This document shows, piece after piece, positions 9,751 to 18,080 of a stretch of 64,000 bases of DNA. A program made the translations under genes and the position numbers. The stretch is taken from the NCBI RefSeq assembly GCF_002101375.1, contig NZ_CP015207.1, positions 682,001 through 746,000 on the forward strand, read 5' to 3'. The DNA is from Sporosarcina ureae (GTDB taxonomy: Bacteria; Bacillota; Bacilli; Bacillales_A; Planococcaceae). The stretch's first letter is position 1; the number at the start of each line of letters is the position of its first letter. Below the pieces are notes generated by a model that saw nothing but the letters and a program-made list of their open reading frames with translations, was not told where the DNA came from and searched no databases.

Positions 9751-9794
9751 GAAAAAACTGAAGACAGATTCCCATTCAGGGAGTTGTCTTCAGT
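9751..9794 (-). terminator. Terminator of ald
   Basis: Arms ACTGAAGACA / TGTCTTCAGT with a paired interior, followed on the minus strand by TTTTTTC. A second small hairpin (CTACAT-T-ATGTAG, then CCTTTTTT at 9820-9827) may terminate pepQ on the plus strand. Confidence 0.75.
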
Positions 9795-9834
9795 ATTAGG
9801 TTGCTACATTATGTAGTGGCCTTTTTTCAATCGT

Positions 9835-10956
9835 TTAAATAGTTTCTAGTGCATCTTCAACATTCACGTATTCCAGTTCTTGTGCTTCTGCTACTGCCTG
9901 GTACGTAATGTGCCCAGCTAGTGTGTTGATCCCTTTGCGCAGCGCTTCGTTGTCTGCACATGCCTTTTTGACACCTTTGTTAGCTATTTGAAGAGCATAA
10001 GGGATCGTGACGTTTGTCAGTGCCATGGTAGATGTTTGTGGAACTGCACCTGGCATGTTCGCTACTGCATAATGAATGACACCATGTTTTGTGTATGTTG
10101 GCTCATCGTGCGTAGTGACACGGTCAGATGTTTCAAAAATTCCACCTTGATCAATGGCGATATCAATCACTACAGAGCCTGGGCTCATGGATTTCACCAT
10201 TTCTTCTGTTACGAGAGTTGGCGCTTTTGCACCTGGAATCAGAACACAACCGATTACCAAGTCTGCGTCTTTTACTGCTTTAGCAATGTTAAATGGATTG
10301 GATACCAATGTTTGAATATGCTCTCCGAAGATTTCATCTAGCTGACGTACACGCTCAACCGACAAATCCAAGATCGTTACATGCGCACCAATCCCGATTG
10401 CAACACGCGCAGCATTCGTACCTGCTTGTCCGCCACCAATGATCGTGATTTTCCCACGCGATACACCTGGTACTCCAGCAAGCAAAATCCCTTTGCCGCC
10501 TTTTGTCTTTTCCAAATACTGTGCACCGATTTGCGTTGCCATCCGGCCTGCCACTTCACTCATTGGTGCTAGTAGAGGCAACCCACCACTAGGTAATTGA
10601 ACTGTTTCATAAGCTATTGCTGTTACTTTTTTGTCGAGTAATGCTTGTGTTAGTTTTAACTCGGGTGCTAAATGAAGATACGTAAATAGAATTAATCCTT
10701 CACGGAAATACTGATATTCGGATTCTGCGGGTTCTTTAACTTTCAGTACCATATCCGCTTCCCACGCTTCAGCCGCTGTGTCGACAATTGTCGCGCCTGC
10801 TTCTTTATACTCTTCATCTTGGAAACTTGAGCCGATTCCAGCACCTTTTTCGATTACTACTTCATGACCAGCTGTTAGTAAAGTTAGAACACTTGCAGGG
10901 GCTATTGCCACTCGGTTTTCATTATTTTTAATCTCTTTCGGAACACCTATACGCAT
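9835..10956 (-). CDS. ald: Alanine dehydrogenase
   Basis: 373 residues, close to the usual 370-380. It begins [17 protein letters not shown], the conserved start of the Ald/PNT N-terminal domain with the substrate-binding Arg. [11 protein letters not shown] carries the pyruvate-binding Lys, and the Rossmann segment [21 protein letters not shown] binds NAD. It interconverts L-alanine and pyruvate plus ammonia, and in sporulating Bacillus supports use of alanine during growth and sporulation. The 240-bp upstream region is AT-rich and shared with the divergent usp gene. No operator was recognised. Confidence 0.96.
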   Translation of the reverse strand: MRIGVPKEIKNNENRVAIAPASVLTLLTAGHEVVIEKGAGIGSSFQDEEYKEAGATIVDTAAEAWEADMVLKVKEPAESEYQYFREGLILFTYLHLAPELKLTQALLDKKVTAIAYETVQLPSGGLPLLAPMSEVAGRMATQIGAQYLEKTKGGKGILLAGVPGVSRGKITIIGGGQAGTNAARVAIGIGAHVTILDLSVERVRQLDEIFGEHIQTLVSNPFNIAKAVKDADLVIGCVLIPGAKAPTLVTEEMVKSMSPGSVVIDIAIDQGGIFETSDRVTTHDEPTYTKHGVIHYAVANMPGAVPQTSTMALTNVTIPYALQIANKGVKKACADNEALRKGINTLAGHITYQAVAEAQELEYVNVEDALETI

Positions 10957-11198
10957 GCAAAATCCTCCTAGAATTGTAATTTCTTTAAATTTCCTATTTT
11001 CTGATCTCTTTGTCGATTAATAACTATTTAATCTTATCAGAAAATAGATGATTTTACCTCTTTTTTTCAACGTTTTCCATATAAACTTCATTTTCTAAAT
11101 TTTGATAAAATATTTCGACAAAAAAAGAAGGACTCTCATAAACTATGGAGAATAAGAATACTGTAGAAAGATTTTATTTTTAAGGATGGAGTGATAAA

Positions 11199-11654
11199 AT
11201 GGCACTTACTTACAAAGACATCATCGTAGCCGTGGATGGTTCAGATGAGGCAAAATGGGCTTTCAAGAAAGCGATCGCAATTGCAGATCGTAACGATGCA
11301 ACTCTTCACTTGATCAATATCATTGATACGCGTTCTTACGCGGCGGTTGAAGCGTACGATCGTTCCATCGCAGAACGTGCACAGAAATACGCTGAAGAAT
11401 TGTTAACTGATTACCGTAAAGAAGCGGTTGAAGCAGGTGTAGCGAATGTGGAGATTCACGTAGAATATGGTTCTCCTAAGACGTTGATTCCACGTGATAT
11501 CGCGAAAAAGCTTCATGCAGATTTAATCATCTGTGGTGCTACAGGGTTAAACCGTGTAGAACGTTTCTTAATCGGAAGTGTTTCTGAGAATATCGTTCGT
11601 TCTGCGAAGTGTGATGTACTTGTTGTACGTACTCCTGAACACCTACAAGGCTAA
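11199..11654 (+). CDS. Universal stress protein (UspA family)
   Basis: 151 residues, a single Usp domain. The ATP-binding signature G-x2-G-x9-GS is visible as GATGLNRVERFLIGS near residues 116-130, followed by VRSAKCDVLVVR. Such proteins bind ATP, dimerise and protect cells in starvation or oxidative stress, often without a defined reaction. It is transcribed away from ald and followed by its own terminator. The start is an ATG after AAGGATGGAG. The proposed function rests on family membership alone. Confidence 0.93.
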   Translation: MALTYKDIIVAVDGSDEAKWAFKKAIAIADRNDATLHLINIIDTRSYAAVEAYDRSIAERAQKYAEELLTDYRKEAVEAGVANVEIHVEYGSPKTLIPRDIAKKLHADLIICGATGLNRVERFLIGSVSENIVRSAKCDVLVVRTPEHLQG

Positions 11655-11666
11655 TGCAACTAAAGG

Positions 11667-11710
11667 CTGTCCAAGAAGTCGTTCATTCGATTTCTTGTGG
11701 CAGTTTTTTT
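11667..11710 (+). terminator. Terminator of the usp gene
   Basis: Imperfect hairpin (CTGTCCAAGAA near TTCTTGTGGCAG) followed by seven T on the plus strand. Confidence 0.75.
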
Positions 11711-11755
11711 GTTCTCGCGTATGTTGCTAGTGAAATAGTATGAGGGGCGGGCACC

Positions 11756-11884
11756 GTTGACCGACATTCCAGGCGGACGCTTTCCCATGGGCGTGGCTTG
11801 AGCCGCTTCCTACGCTTCGCTTCGTCCAGGGTCTCAAGGCTCACGCTGATCCATCGGGAGTCGCCGCCTGGAATGTCGATCAAC
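11756..11884 (-). repeat. GC-rich palindromic intergenic repeat, copy 1
   Basis: A 129-bp element with 21-bp terminal inverted repeats that differ at one position (both arms contain GACATTCCAGGCGG). Inside are the family core words, read on the minus strand: GGCGACTCC, GGATCAGCGTGAGCCTTGAG, GAAGCG, CTCAAGCCACGCCC and GGAAAGCGTCC. The internal CTTGAG/CTCAAG pair lets the unit fold into a large cruciform or hairpin. It lies between the usp terminator and the IS. Related copies are at 20.7, 20.9 and 62.4 kb. The short open frame across it is a shadow. Confidence 0.85.
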
Positions 11885-12084
11885 TAGTTTACGTCTCGTA
11901 TAATAGTAACGTGTATAGATTCCCACTCCAACCAAATGAACGCTCCTTCAAAGTTAGCTTAGCATAGAGACATTCGCAAGCGTCTTAGTGATTGCAGTGA
12001 AAATACGCTAATACGATCTAATAAAAGTCCCGACTGTCAGGTTCTGTAAAATGTACCCTTTGTAAAGGACAATTATAAAAAAGC

Positions 12085-12930
12085 CTAAGCTGCTTGTTGA
12101 AGCTGTCGTCTGTATTCTGCAGGCGGCAGCTTTTTCAAGTTCCACTGCCCGCGATAATGGTTATAGTACGTCATATAACTCTTGATTTCCCGCCTAACTT
12201 CTTCCATTGTCTCACAATCTTTTATATTGGTTTCATCCTTGAAGTGACCGAAAAATGATTCCTGTGGAGCATTATCCCAACAGTTCCCTCTGCGTGACAT
12301 CGATTGTCCTAACCCCATTTTCTTCACTGCTGCCTGATACTTTGGGTTTGTATAATGAAATCCTTGATCTGAATGTATAAAGGCATCTGTCATTAAATGA
12401 CGATGTTTCTTTAGTTTGCGAAGCGTATTCATTGCGATCTCCAAACCTAACGAAGAAGAAACTTCATAGGCTAAAATTTCATTCGTTTGGGCGTCTTTAA
12501 TCGTTGACAAGTAAGCACGTTTGCCATTTCCATATGTCAAATAGGTGATGTCGGTCAATAATACCTTTCCAGCCACCCCTTGCTTAAACTCACGTTGTAA
12601 CGTGTTTTCACATGTGCGGTGCTCTTTCGTCGCCTTTGCCATACGACGTGCTGGGTTGGCTTTGCGGATGGGACAGATGATATCGAATTTTTTCATAATC
12701 CGGCGAATGCGTTTTAGGTTATATGTAATGCCGTACTGATTTTCGAGTGTCATTTTAATTTGGCGTGCTCCTTTTTTTCGTCCTCGAAAATGATAGGCCT
12801 TTAAAATGATTTCCTTTACAACTTCGTCTGCCTGTTCGCGAGCGGCACGTTTCTGTTTAGATTTCTCTCCAAAGTGCCTATAGTAGCCCGAACGCGATAC
12901 CTCCATAAGTTCGCATAAGTAGCTCACCAA
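12085..12930 (-). CDS. IS3-family transposase OrfB (DDE catalytic part)
   Basis: 281 residues as an open frame, with the rve integrase core. DDE residues are visible in LLTDITYLTYG (first Asp), HSDQGFHYTNP (second Asp) and DNAPQESFFGHFKDE (Glu). The N-terminal HTH_21-like region contains VSRSGYYRHF. The frame stays open upstream of the TTG at 12930 (through YELINFTIQKYKLARL) into orfA in the -1 phase, so the active enzyme is probably an OrfAB fusion made by frameshifting. It moves the element by a copy-out, circle-forming route typical of IS3. Confidence 0.95.
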   Translation of the reverse strand: MVSYLCELMEVSRSGYYRHFGEKSKQKRAAREQADEVVKEIILKAYHFRGRKKGARQIKMTLENQYGITYNLKRIRRIMKKFDIICPIRKANPARRMAKATKEHRTCENTLQREFKQGVAGKVLLTDITYLTYGNGKRAYLSTIKDAQTNEILAYEVSSSLGLEIAMNTLRKLKKHRHLMTDAFIHSDQGFHYTNPKYQAAVKKMGLGQSMSRRGNCWDNAPQESFFGHFKDETNIKDCETMEEVRREIKSYMTYYNHYRGQWNLKKLPPAEYRRQLQQAA

Positions 12931-12977
12931 ACGTGCTAATTTATACTTTTGGATGGTGAAATTAATTAGTTCATATT

Positions 12978-13454
12978 TTAGCGTCGTTTGGATTGTGATT
13001 TCTTTTTCATCATCTGCCTTTCGAGTAGATCGAGCTTTTTTAACAGTTCATTTTCCGCCTGTAATAAGCGGTTTTTCGCTTCTAGACGTTCAATCTTTTC
13101 TTCGGATGTCAAGTCGCGTTCTGATGGACGGCCTGAATTGGTTTTTCGTGTGTCTTGTAAGCCTTCCACCCCGCTTTTTCTATAGGCGGCACGCCAACGC
13201 TTTCCTGCAGATTTAATCCGAACTGCTCCTATTAAATCGGCATCTAATCCAGCCTCTTCAAAAATGTCTCGCGGCAGTTTTCCTTTTTCATTTTCCGAAA
13301 TAAAATGACGTTTAAACTCATCTGTATAGGTGATGGATTTATCACTAACAGCTTGTACGTTAGGATTGCATTGCAAGCGTGCTTGTTCTTTTAAGGTAAA
13401 CAATCGTTCAGTCACATTCATCCGCTCCCACATCTTTTTATTCATTATAAACAA
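12978..13454 (-). CDS. IS3-family transposase OrfA (DNA-binding)
   Basis: Up to 158 residues. It contains helix-turn-helix segments (about 40-110, with IKSAGKRWRAAYRKSGVEGL) that recognise the IS ends, and a C-terminal leucine-zipper-like coil (EEKIERLEAKNRLLQAENEL). The true start is uncertain: the frame opens with TTG at 13454, and ATG codons follow at residues 4, 8 and 12. A G AAA AAG heptamer at 13002-13008, near its end and in the right phase, lets -1 slippage read into orfB. Confidence 0.88.
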   Translation of the reverse strand: MFIMNKKMWERMNVTERLFTLKEQARLQCNPNVQAVSDKSITYTDEFKRHFISENEKGKLPRDIFEEAGLDADLIGAVRIKSAGKRWRAAYRKSGVEGLQDTRKTNSGRPSERDLTSEEKIERLEAKNRLLQAENELLKKLDLLERQMMKKKSQSKRR

Positions 13455-13534
13455 AAGTACCCTATAGGATAGACTTTTTTCAAAGTGTCTATCTTATAGG
13501 GTACATTTTACTGACGGTCGGGACTTTGTTTTAT

Positions 13535-14761
13535 TTATTCAACTGCTACTTTTTCTGCTTCTTCTGGTACTTGAATTCCAGCGATGCGCACTGTGTCGCG
13601 AGCTAGCATGATTTCTTCGTTTGTTGGGATGATCAGTACTTTGACGGGTGAGTGCGGGAAGCTGATGTATGCTTCTTCGCCGCGAATGTTGTTTAGGCTT
13701 GGATCAAAGTAGACACCCATGAATTCCAATCCGTTCATTACTTTTTCACGAACGATTGCACTGTTCTCTCCAATTCCTGCTGTGAAGATGATCGCATCCA
13801 CTCCACCCATTCCAGCCGCGTATTGACCGATGTGCTGGTGGATCCGGTCTGTGAAGACATCCAAAGCCAATTGCGCGCGGTGGTTGCCTTGTTCTGCAGC
13901 TTCCGTAATATCACGCAAGTCACTTGAAAATCCACTGATTCCAAGTAGTCCTGATTTTTTATTTAATGTGTTCACCACTTCTTCAGCTGACTCGTTCGTA
14001 CGTTCCATCATATATGGAATGAGAGCCGGATCAATATTACCTGAACGCGTACCCATAATCACTCCTGCTAACGGAGTAAAGCCCATGGATGTGTCTACGG
14101 ATTTACCACCTTTAACAGCCGCGATACTCGCGCCGTTACCTAAGTGACAAGAGATGAGACGTGTATCTTCAAGAGGTCTATTCAAGATCTTTGCAGCACG
14201 CTCCGTTACGTATTTATGGCTCGTCCCATGGAAACCATATTTACGAATTCCGTACTTTTCATAGTATTCATATGGCAACGCATACAAAAATGCTTTTTCA
14301 GGCATTGTCTGATGGAATGCTGTGTCGAAGATTGCCACAGATGGTGTATTTGGTAACGCTTTTTCAAAAGCTTTAATGCCTACGATATTTGCTGGATTAT
14401 GCAAAGGCGCAAAACTTGAAATCTCTTCCAGTTTCTCAACTACATCGTCAGTAATTAATACTGAATCACTATATAGCTCTCCCCCATGAACTACACGGTG
14501 ACCGATTCCGTCAATCTCGTCATAAGATGAAACGACTCCCTCACTGAGTAAATGTTCCAAAAGCATTTCAACAGCCAACGAGTGATTAGTAATATCTACT
14601 ACTTTCTCGATTTTCTTATCGTCAGTCGCCATTGTAAAAATAGAGTTTTCCATTCCAATTCGTTCGAATAACCCCTTCGTAATTTCTTCTTCGTTCGTCA
14701 TTTCAATCAATTGAAACTTCAAAGAAGAACTCCCCGCATTGATCGACAAAATCTTCGGCAC
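13535..14761 (-). CDS. ackA: Acetate kinase
   Basis: 408 residues, slightly longer than the usual 395-400. It starts [18 protein letters not shown], the first ASKHA phosphate motif. FHGTSHKYV and [10 protein letters not shown] carry the active-site His and phosphate-binding loops, and [15 protein letters not shown] carries the catalytic Arg. It makes ATP and acetate from acetyl phosphate in overflow metabolism. The start is GTG after AGGGGTGG. Monocistronic with its own promoter; its terminator is interrupted by the IS. In Bacillus, CcpA activates ackA, and ccpA is in this window, but I could not find a clear cre upstream. Confidence 0.97.
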   Translation of the reverse strand: MPKILSINAGSSSLKFQLIEMTNEEEITKGLFERIGMENSIFTMATDDKKIEKVVDITNHSLAVEMLLEHLLSEGVVSSYDEIDGIGHRVVHGGELYSDSVLITDDVVEKLEEISSFAPLHNPANIVGIKAFEKALPNTPSVAIFDTAFHQTMPEKAFLYALPYEYYEKYGIRKYGFHGTSHKYVTERAAKILNRPLEDTRLISCHLGNGASIAAVKGGKSVDTSMGFTPLAGVIMGTRSGNIDPALIPYMMERTNESAEEVVNTLNKKSGLLGISGFSSDLRDITEAAEQGNHRAQLALDVFTDRIHQHIGQYAAGMGGVDAIIFTAGIGENSAIVREKVMNGLEFMGVYFDPSLNNIRGEEAYISFPHSPVKVLIIPTNEEIMLARDTVRIAGIQVPEEAEKVAVE

Positions 14762-14808
14762 AAATATCCACCCCTATAAAATAATTACGTCGTAGAACGT
14801 TTGAATTT

Positions 14809-14837
14809 ATTATAGTATCTACCTATTCCAAAAGCAA
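14809..14837 (-). promoter_or_regulatory. Sigma-A promoter of ackA
   Basis: Minus strand TTGCTT-N17-TATAAT, with a perfect -10, about 48 bp before the GTG start. Confidence 0.75.
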
Positions 14838-14886
14838 TTGAATTCATGAGATGCGCGCTATCTTTCTACGAATATATTCTGAAAAT

Positions 14887-14921
14887 AAAAAAAGGTAGAG
14901 TGACTATTCGTCACTTTACCT
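14887..14921 (-). terminator. Terminator of ytxK
   Basis: Arms AGGTAAAGTGAC / GTCACTCTACCT on the minus strand around GAATA, then a T7 run. It overlaps the ytxK stop codon. Confidence 0.85.
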
Positions 14922-15825
14922 CTTCTTGCATCCACGCACTTAATTTATTGAAGAACTGTTGCATAGCGGTTGTATTCCCAAGTTCAGGTATTTTCGCTAA
15001 CAACACGTCCGGCATGACAAATTTCTCATTCGGTGGTTGTTGTAACAATAAAATACTTTTAGCAAAGCGTTGATCTGCAAATAATGACGAAGGCAGTTCA
15101 AGCAAACCTCTCAATAATTTATGTTCTTTGACAAATTTCAAAATGGGTTCTGCTCCTTCAGCAGTTAACAACTTGGAAGGGACGATAAATAATCCGTAAC
15201 CACCCGGCTTCACATAACGCATAGATTGCTCAATATATAAATAATGAGAAAACGCATGACCTTCCGGTGCCATGAGTTCATAATCCATAGCCACTTCATC
15301 GTCAGGATAATAACCTACTGGTAAATCACTTACGACTGCATCGACTACATCAATAGGTAACGGACGAAGCGCGTCTTGTAGATAAAATGATACCGGTAGC
15401 TCCAATAAATTGGCTGACGCTACAGCGATTTGAATCAACACATCATCGATTTCAACTGCACTAGCAGAAGCGGAACCTTTGTATTGATTCAATACTGTGA
15501 ACAAAAGATTCCCCGTTCCTGCTGCAGGATCGAGTAATGTGACGGGTTGTGCTGAATCCAATAATTTATTAACTAGATACCCCATCAAAAAGCCAATCGT
15601 ATCTGGCGTCATTTGGTGATGCGCTTGTGTAGACTCCTTTAAACCTTTTAATAAGGCTAGCTGAATACCTTTACGAATTTCTTCTTTATCGGGATCTTGT
15701 AAGTCGACTGCTGACGGTTGATCTAGCCATTTTTCACTCGCTTCCAACACAGCATCTAAATACAAACCTTCTGTAGCGGTCGCATGATTGTCGTAATAGT
15801 TAAAAACTTTTTCCATATTGTTCAT
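14911..15825 (-). CDS. ytxK: YtxK-like class I SAM-dependent methyltransferase
   Basis: 304 residues from the ATG at 15825, preceded by GGAGG eight bases upstream. It resembles the N6-adenine DNA methylase fold of type I HsdM: motif I is LLDPAAGTGNLLFTVLNQ, and the position of the catalytic (N/D)PPY motif reads DLPVGYY, so the usual double proline is absent. This matches the B. subtilis YtxK family next to tpx and ackA. No restriction partner is present. Whether it methylates DNA or another substrate is unknown. Confidence 0.85.
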   Translation of the reverse strand: MNNMEKVFNYYDNHATATEGLYLDAVLEASEKWLDQPSAVDLQDPDKEEIRKGIQLALLKGLKESTQAHHQMTPDTIGFLMGYLVNKLLDSAQPVTLLDPAAGTGNLLFTVLNQYKGSASASAVEIDDVLIQIAVASANLLELPVSFYLQDALRPLPIDVVDAVVSDLPVGYYPDDEVAMDYELMAPEGHAFSHYLYIEQSMRYVKPGGYGLFIVPSKLLTAEGAEPILKFVKEHKLLRGLLELPSSLFADQRFAKSILLLQQPPNEKFVMPDVLLAKIPELGNTTAMQQFFNKLSAWMQEEVK

Positions 15826-15845
15826 TTGAAATTCCTCCAAGAAGA

Positions 15846-15870
15846 AACCCACCTCTTGTTCAGGTGGGTT
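15846..15870 (-). terminator. Hairpin between tpx and ytxK
   Basis: AACCCACCT / AGGTGGGTT with a 7-base loop, followed by TTCTTCTT on the minus strand. It probably terminates most tpx transcripts; it stands just before the ytxK ribosome site, so read-through may feed ytxK. Confidence 0.7.
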
Positions 15871-15876
15871 TTTAAA

Positions 15877-16380
15877 TTAATTCAATTCTTTTACTGCTTT
15901 AATCGCTGCATCATAGTCTGGATGGTCAGTCGCTTCACTTACATACTCAACATATGTGACTTTGTCATCACGATCGACAACGAAGATCGAACGCGTCAAT
16001 AATCGTAATTCCTCAATCGCTGTACCGAATGCTGTACCAAATGAAAGATCGCGATGATCAGAGTATAAGTGTAAATTTTCCACTTTCGCGTTTTCTTTAA
16101 AACGCCCTTGTGCAAACGGAAGATCACAAGAAATCGTCATGACTTCGACATCGTCACCGAGTGATGTGGCTTCATCGTTGAAACGCTTAGTCTGGATGGA
16201 ACATACACCTGTATCAACAGAAGGCACTACACTGATCAAACGTACTTTACCTTTTGAATCGTCAAGCGTAACAGGATTCAAATCATTAGCAAGCACTGTG
16301 AAGCTCGGTGCTTGATCTCCAACTTTCACTTCTGAACCTAACAGATGAATCGGATTATCTTTGAATGTAACTTGTACCAT
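15877..16380 (-). CDS. tpx: Thiol peroxidase (atypical 2-Cys peroxiredoxin family)
   Basis: 167 residues, family length. The peroxidatic Cys60 is in PSVDTGVCSIQT. It should reduce hydrogen peroxide and alkyl hydroperoxides with thioredoxin. The usual resolving cysteine of Tpx, which lies in an RWC motif about 34 residues later, is replaced here by Lys (QGRFKENAKV). Instead there is a Cys85 in TISCDLPFAQ, where other Tpx proteins have Ala. This could shift the disulfide or make a 1-Cys enzyme. It is in a run with ytxK on the minus strand. Confidence 0.94.
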   Translation of the reverse strand: MVQVTFKDNPIHLLGSEVKVGDQAPSFTVLANDLNPVTLDDSKGKVRLISVVPSVDTGVCSIQTKRFNDEATSLGDDVEVMTISCDLPFAQGRFKENAKVENLHLYSDHRDLSFGTAFGTAIEELRLLTRSIFVVDRDDKVTYVEYVSEATDHPDYDAAIKAVKELN

Positions 16381-16408
16381 AACTAACCACTCCTTTTAAT
16401 CTAGTGTA

Positions 16409-16954
16409 CTAAACCGTAGGGTCTTCATGCAACTGATGGTGTTCAGGATGAATGATTTTCTGCACTTCTTTTCTTTCGAATGTTCGTTCATGAACCACCA
16501 CCGTGTCGGCAAAGACGTCATGAAGAGCTTTCTTTTGAGGTAAGAACAAGACAAGCAAATACAGAATCCACAGCATTTGTGATATGAAACGACCGAATCC
16601 TTCTCTAAAAATAACGGAGCTCCAACTTAATTTCTCTCCATTTGTTTTCACCACACGAATTCCCATGATCATTTTCCCAACGGTTTGCCCTGCTATTTTC
16701 GTCATCAAGATAAAATACAACAATAGCAAGACAAGTGCTGTCACTTTATACGGACTGAATAAAAAGGCAGAGGGCTTGGTGATCGCCATATCAAGTACGC
16801 GGAACACCGGCTTGACAAAGATGCCGCTAATTGCGGAAATGACCAGCATGTCGATTAAAAATGCCCACAGTCTGATCCAGAAGCCTGCATATTTTGGCAC
16901 GAGCGTCTGTTCAAGTCGCACGGTTGGTTGCGTATCCAGCAGTTCATTCGTCAT
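16409..16954 (-). CDS. yteJ: RDD family membrane protein (YteJ-like)
   Basis: 181 residues with the RDD signature: WIRLWAFLIDMLVISAISGIF in the first membrane helix, a second helix near 85-105, and the conserved QTVGKMIMGIRVV loop. RDD proteins are integral membrane proteins, in some cases linked to cation transport or protein quality control; no specific role can be assigned. The gene lies 17 bp downstream of sppA in the same direction, as in B. subtilis, so it is probably co-transcribed with the membrane protease. Confidence 0.88.
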   Translation of the reverse strand: MTNELLDTQPTVRLEQTLVPKYAGFWIRLWAFLIDMLVISAISGIFVKPVFRVLDMAITKPSAFLFSPYKVTALVLLLLYFILMTKIAGQTVGKMIMGIRVVKTNGEKLSWSSVIFREGFGRFISQMLWILYLLVLFLPQKKALHDVFADTVVVHERTFERKEVQKIIHPEHHQLHEDPTV

Positions 16955-16971
16955 TATCGTTTCCCTCCTTC

Positions 16972-17976
16972 TTATTCACCGTATAAATACATCATGCGTG
17001 GTGCTGTATTTTCAGTCAGTAATTTTTTCATAATTTGTGATTCGACATCTCCATTAAATACATTATGGGCTTTCATGGAAAGAATTGCTTTCAAATTAGT
17101 AGGCATTCCATATTCGAATACTTCTGCTTTTTCCAAGTGATAATCTTCTTTCATAGCAGAAATAACAGCTGGTAGCTTACCATAATCATCCGCAAGTCCC
17201 GCTTCGATCGCTTGACGACCATTCATGACACGTCCATCCGCGACTTTACGGACAGCCGCTTCTGACATACCGCGTCCGTCTACAATAATATCGACAAAAC
17301 GCTTATACGAATCGTCAATCATTTCCTGAAGCATTGCACGTTCTTCAGGTTTCATCTCTCGAGTCGGACTCATCATGTCTTTATATGGACCTGACTTGAT
17401 CGTCGGGAATTCCACGCCGTATTTTTCTGCCAACTTTCCGTAGTTAATCGATTGCATGATCACACCGATTGAACCAGTCAATGTTTCAGGATGAACATAA
17501 ATTTTATCTGCAGGAGCTGAAATATAATAGCCTCCTGAAGCCGCCATGCCACCCATCGCGACGTAGACCGGAATTTCTTTCGATTCTTGAATTTCTGTAA
17601 TCGCATCATAAATATCCGATGACTCCAACACACCGCCACCTGGTGAATTAACAGAAAGGACAATTCCTTTCACCGTGTCATCACTTGCTACTTCATTCAA
17701 CTGCGTCATGAATTGCCGATGATTGTATTCCGCTCCACTAAAGAGGGTCGCTTCACCAACATCTTGTATGACACCATCCACTGTCAATACCGCAATTCGC
17801 TCATTGATACTTCCTTCTTCTACCACTGTCTCTTGTACTTGAGTCTCCATCAAATTGATTTCGTTGACGAAACTGTTCCAGTCTCTCGTGAAGACCCATG
17901 ACATCGCATTAATACCAACCGACACAATGATCAATGTGGCGGCTACTGCTACAGCAATCCATCTTTTTGCATTCAT
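16972..17976 (-). CDS. sppA: Signal peptide peptidase SppA
   Basis: 334 residues from the ATG at 17976, nine bases after GGAGG; the longer frame adds 20 unsupported residues. An N-terminal membrane anchor (about 5-25) is followed by the ClpP-like Ser/Lys protease domain. Ser147 in GGMAASGGYYIS and Lys199 in SGPYKDMM fall at the same numbers I recall for the B. subtilis catalytic dyad, and NSPGGGVLES forms the oxyanion region. It degrades cleaved signal peptides and other membrane-surface peptides. Upstream of and likely co-transcribed with the RDD gene. Confidence 0.95.
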   Translation of the reverse strand: MNAKRWIAVAVAATLIIVSVGINAMSWVFTRDWNSFVNEINLMETQVQETVVEEGSINERIAVLTVDGVIQDVGEATLFSGAEYNHRQFMTQLNEVASDDTVKGIVLSVNSPGGGVLESSDIYDAITEIQESKEIPVYVAMGGMAASGGYYISAPADKIYVHPETLTGSIGVIMQSINYGKLAEKYGVEFPTIKSGPYKDMMSPTREMKPEERAMLQEMIDDSYKRFVDIIVDGRGMSEAAVRKVADGRVMNGRQAIEAGLADDYGKLPAVISAMKEDYHLEKAEVFEYGMPTNLKAILSMKAHNVFNGDVESQIMKKLLTENTAPRMMYLYGE

Positions 17977-18080
17977 ACTATATTTCCTCCTTTGTCCACA
18001 TCTACTTATACGTTCCCAATCGTCCAAATGTTTCATTCATGCTACACTTATTCTATTAACTGAAAAAGGAGATGATTCAA

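Larger units (their letters stand above)
12047..13510 (-). mobile_element. IS3-family (IS150-like group) insertion sequence, 1464 bp
   Basis: Complete element with orfA and orfB on the minus strand. The ends are imperfect inverted repeats: left TAAAATGTACCCTTTG, right rc TAAAATGTACCCTATAAG. A 3-bp direct repeat CTG flanks it (12044-12046 and 13511-13513), the usual duplication size for this group. Just inside the right end, 13457-13474 and 13487-13504 form an 18-bp inverted repeat that repeats the end sequence; this hairpin could block read-through into orfA. The element occupies the loop side of the ackA terminator. Both frames appear intact, so it could be recent and active. Confidence 0.9.
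12021..13530 (-). terminator. ackA terminator hairpin, split by the IS element
   Basis: Removing 12047-13510 and one CTG copy rejoins GTCCCGACTGTCAG and CTGACGGTCGGGAC around a GTT loop, flanked by AAA and TTT runs on both sides. This is a textbook (bidirectional) terminator just downstream of ackA. In the present sequence the two stem halves are 1.46 kb apart. Confidence 0.8.

Noticed and set aside
11683..11883. 66-residue minus-strand open frame
   Set aside because: It lies inside the palindromic repeat, follows the repeat's GC-rich pattern and has no ribosome site.
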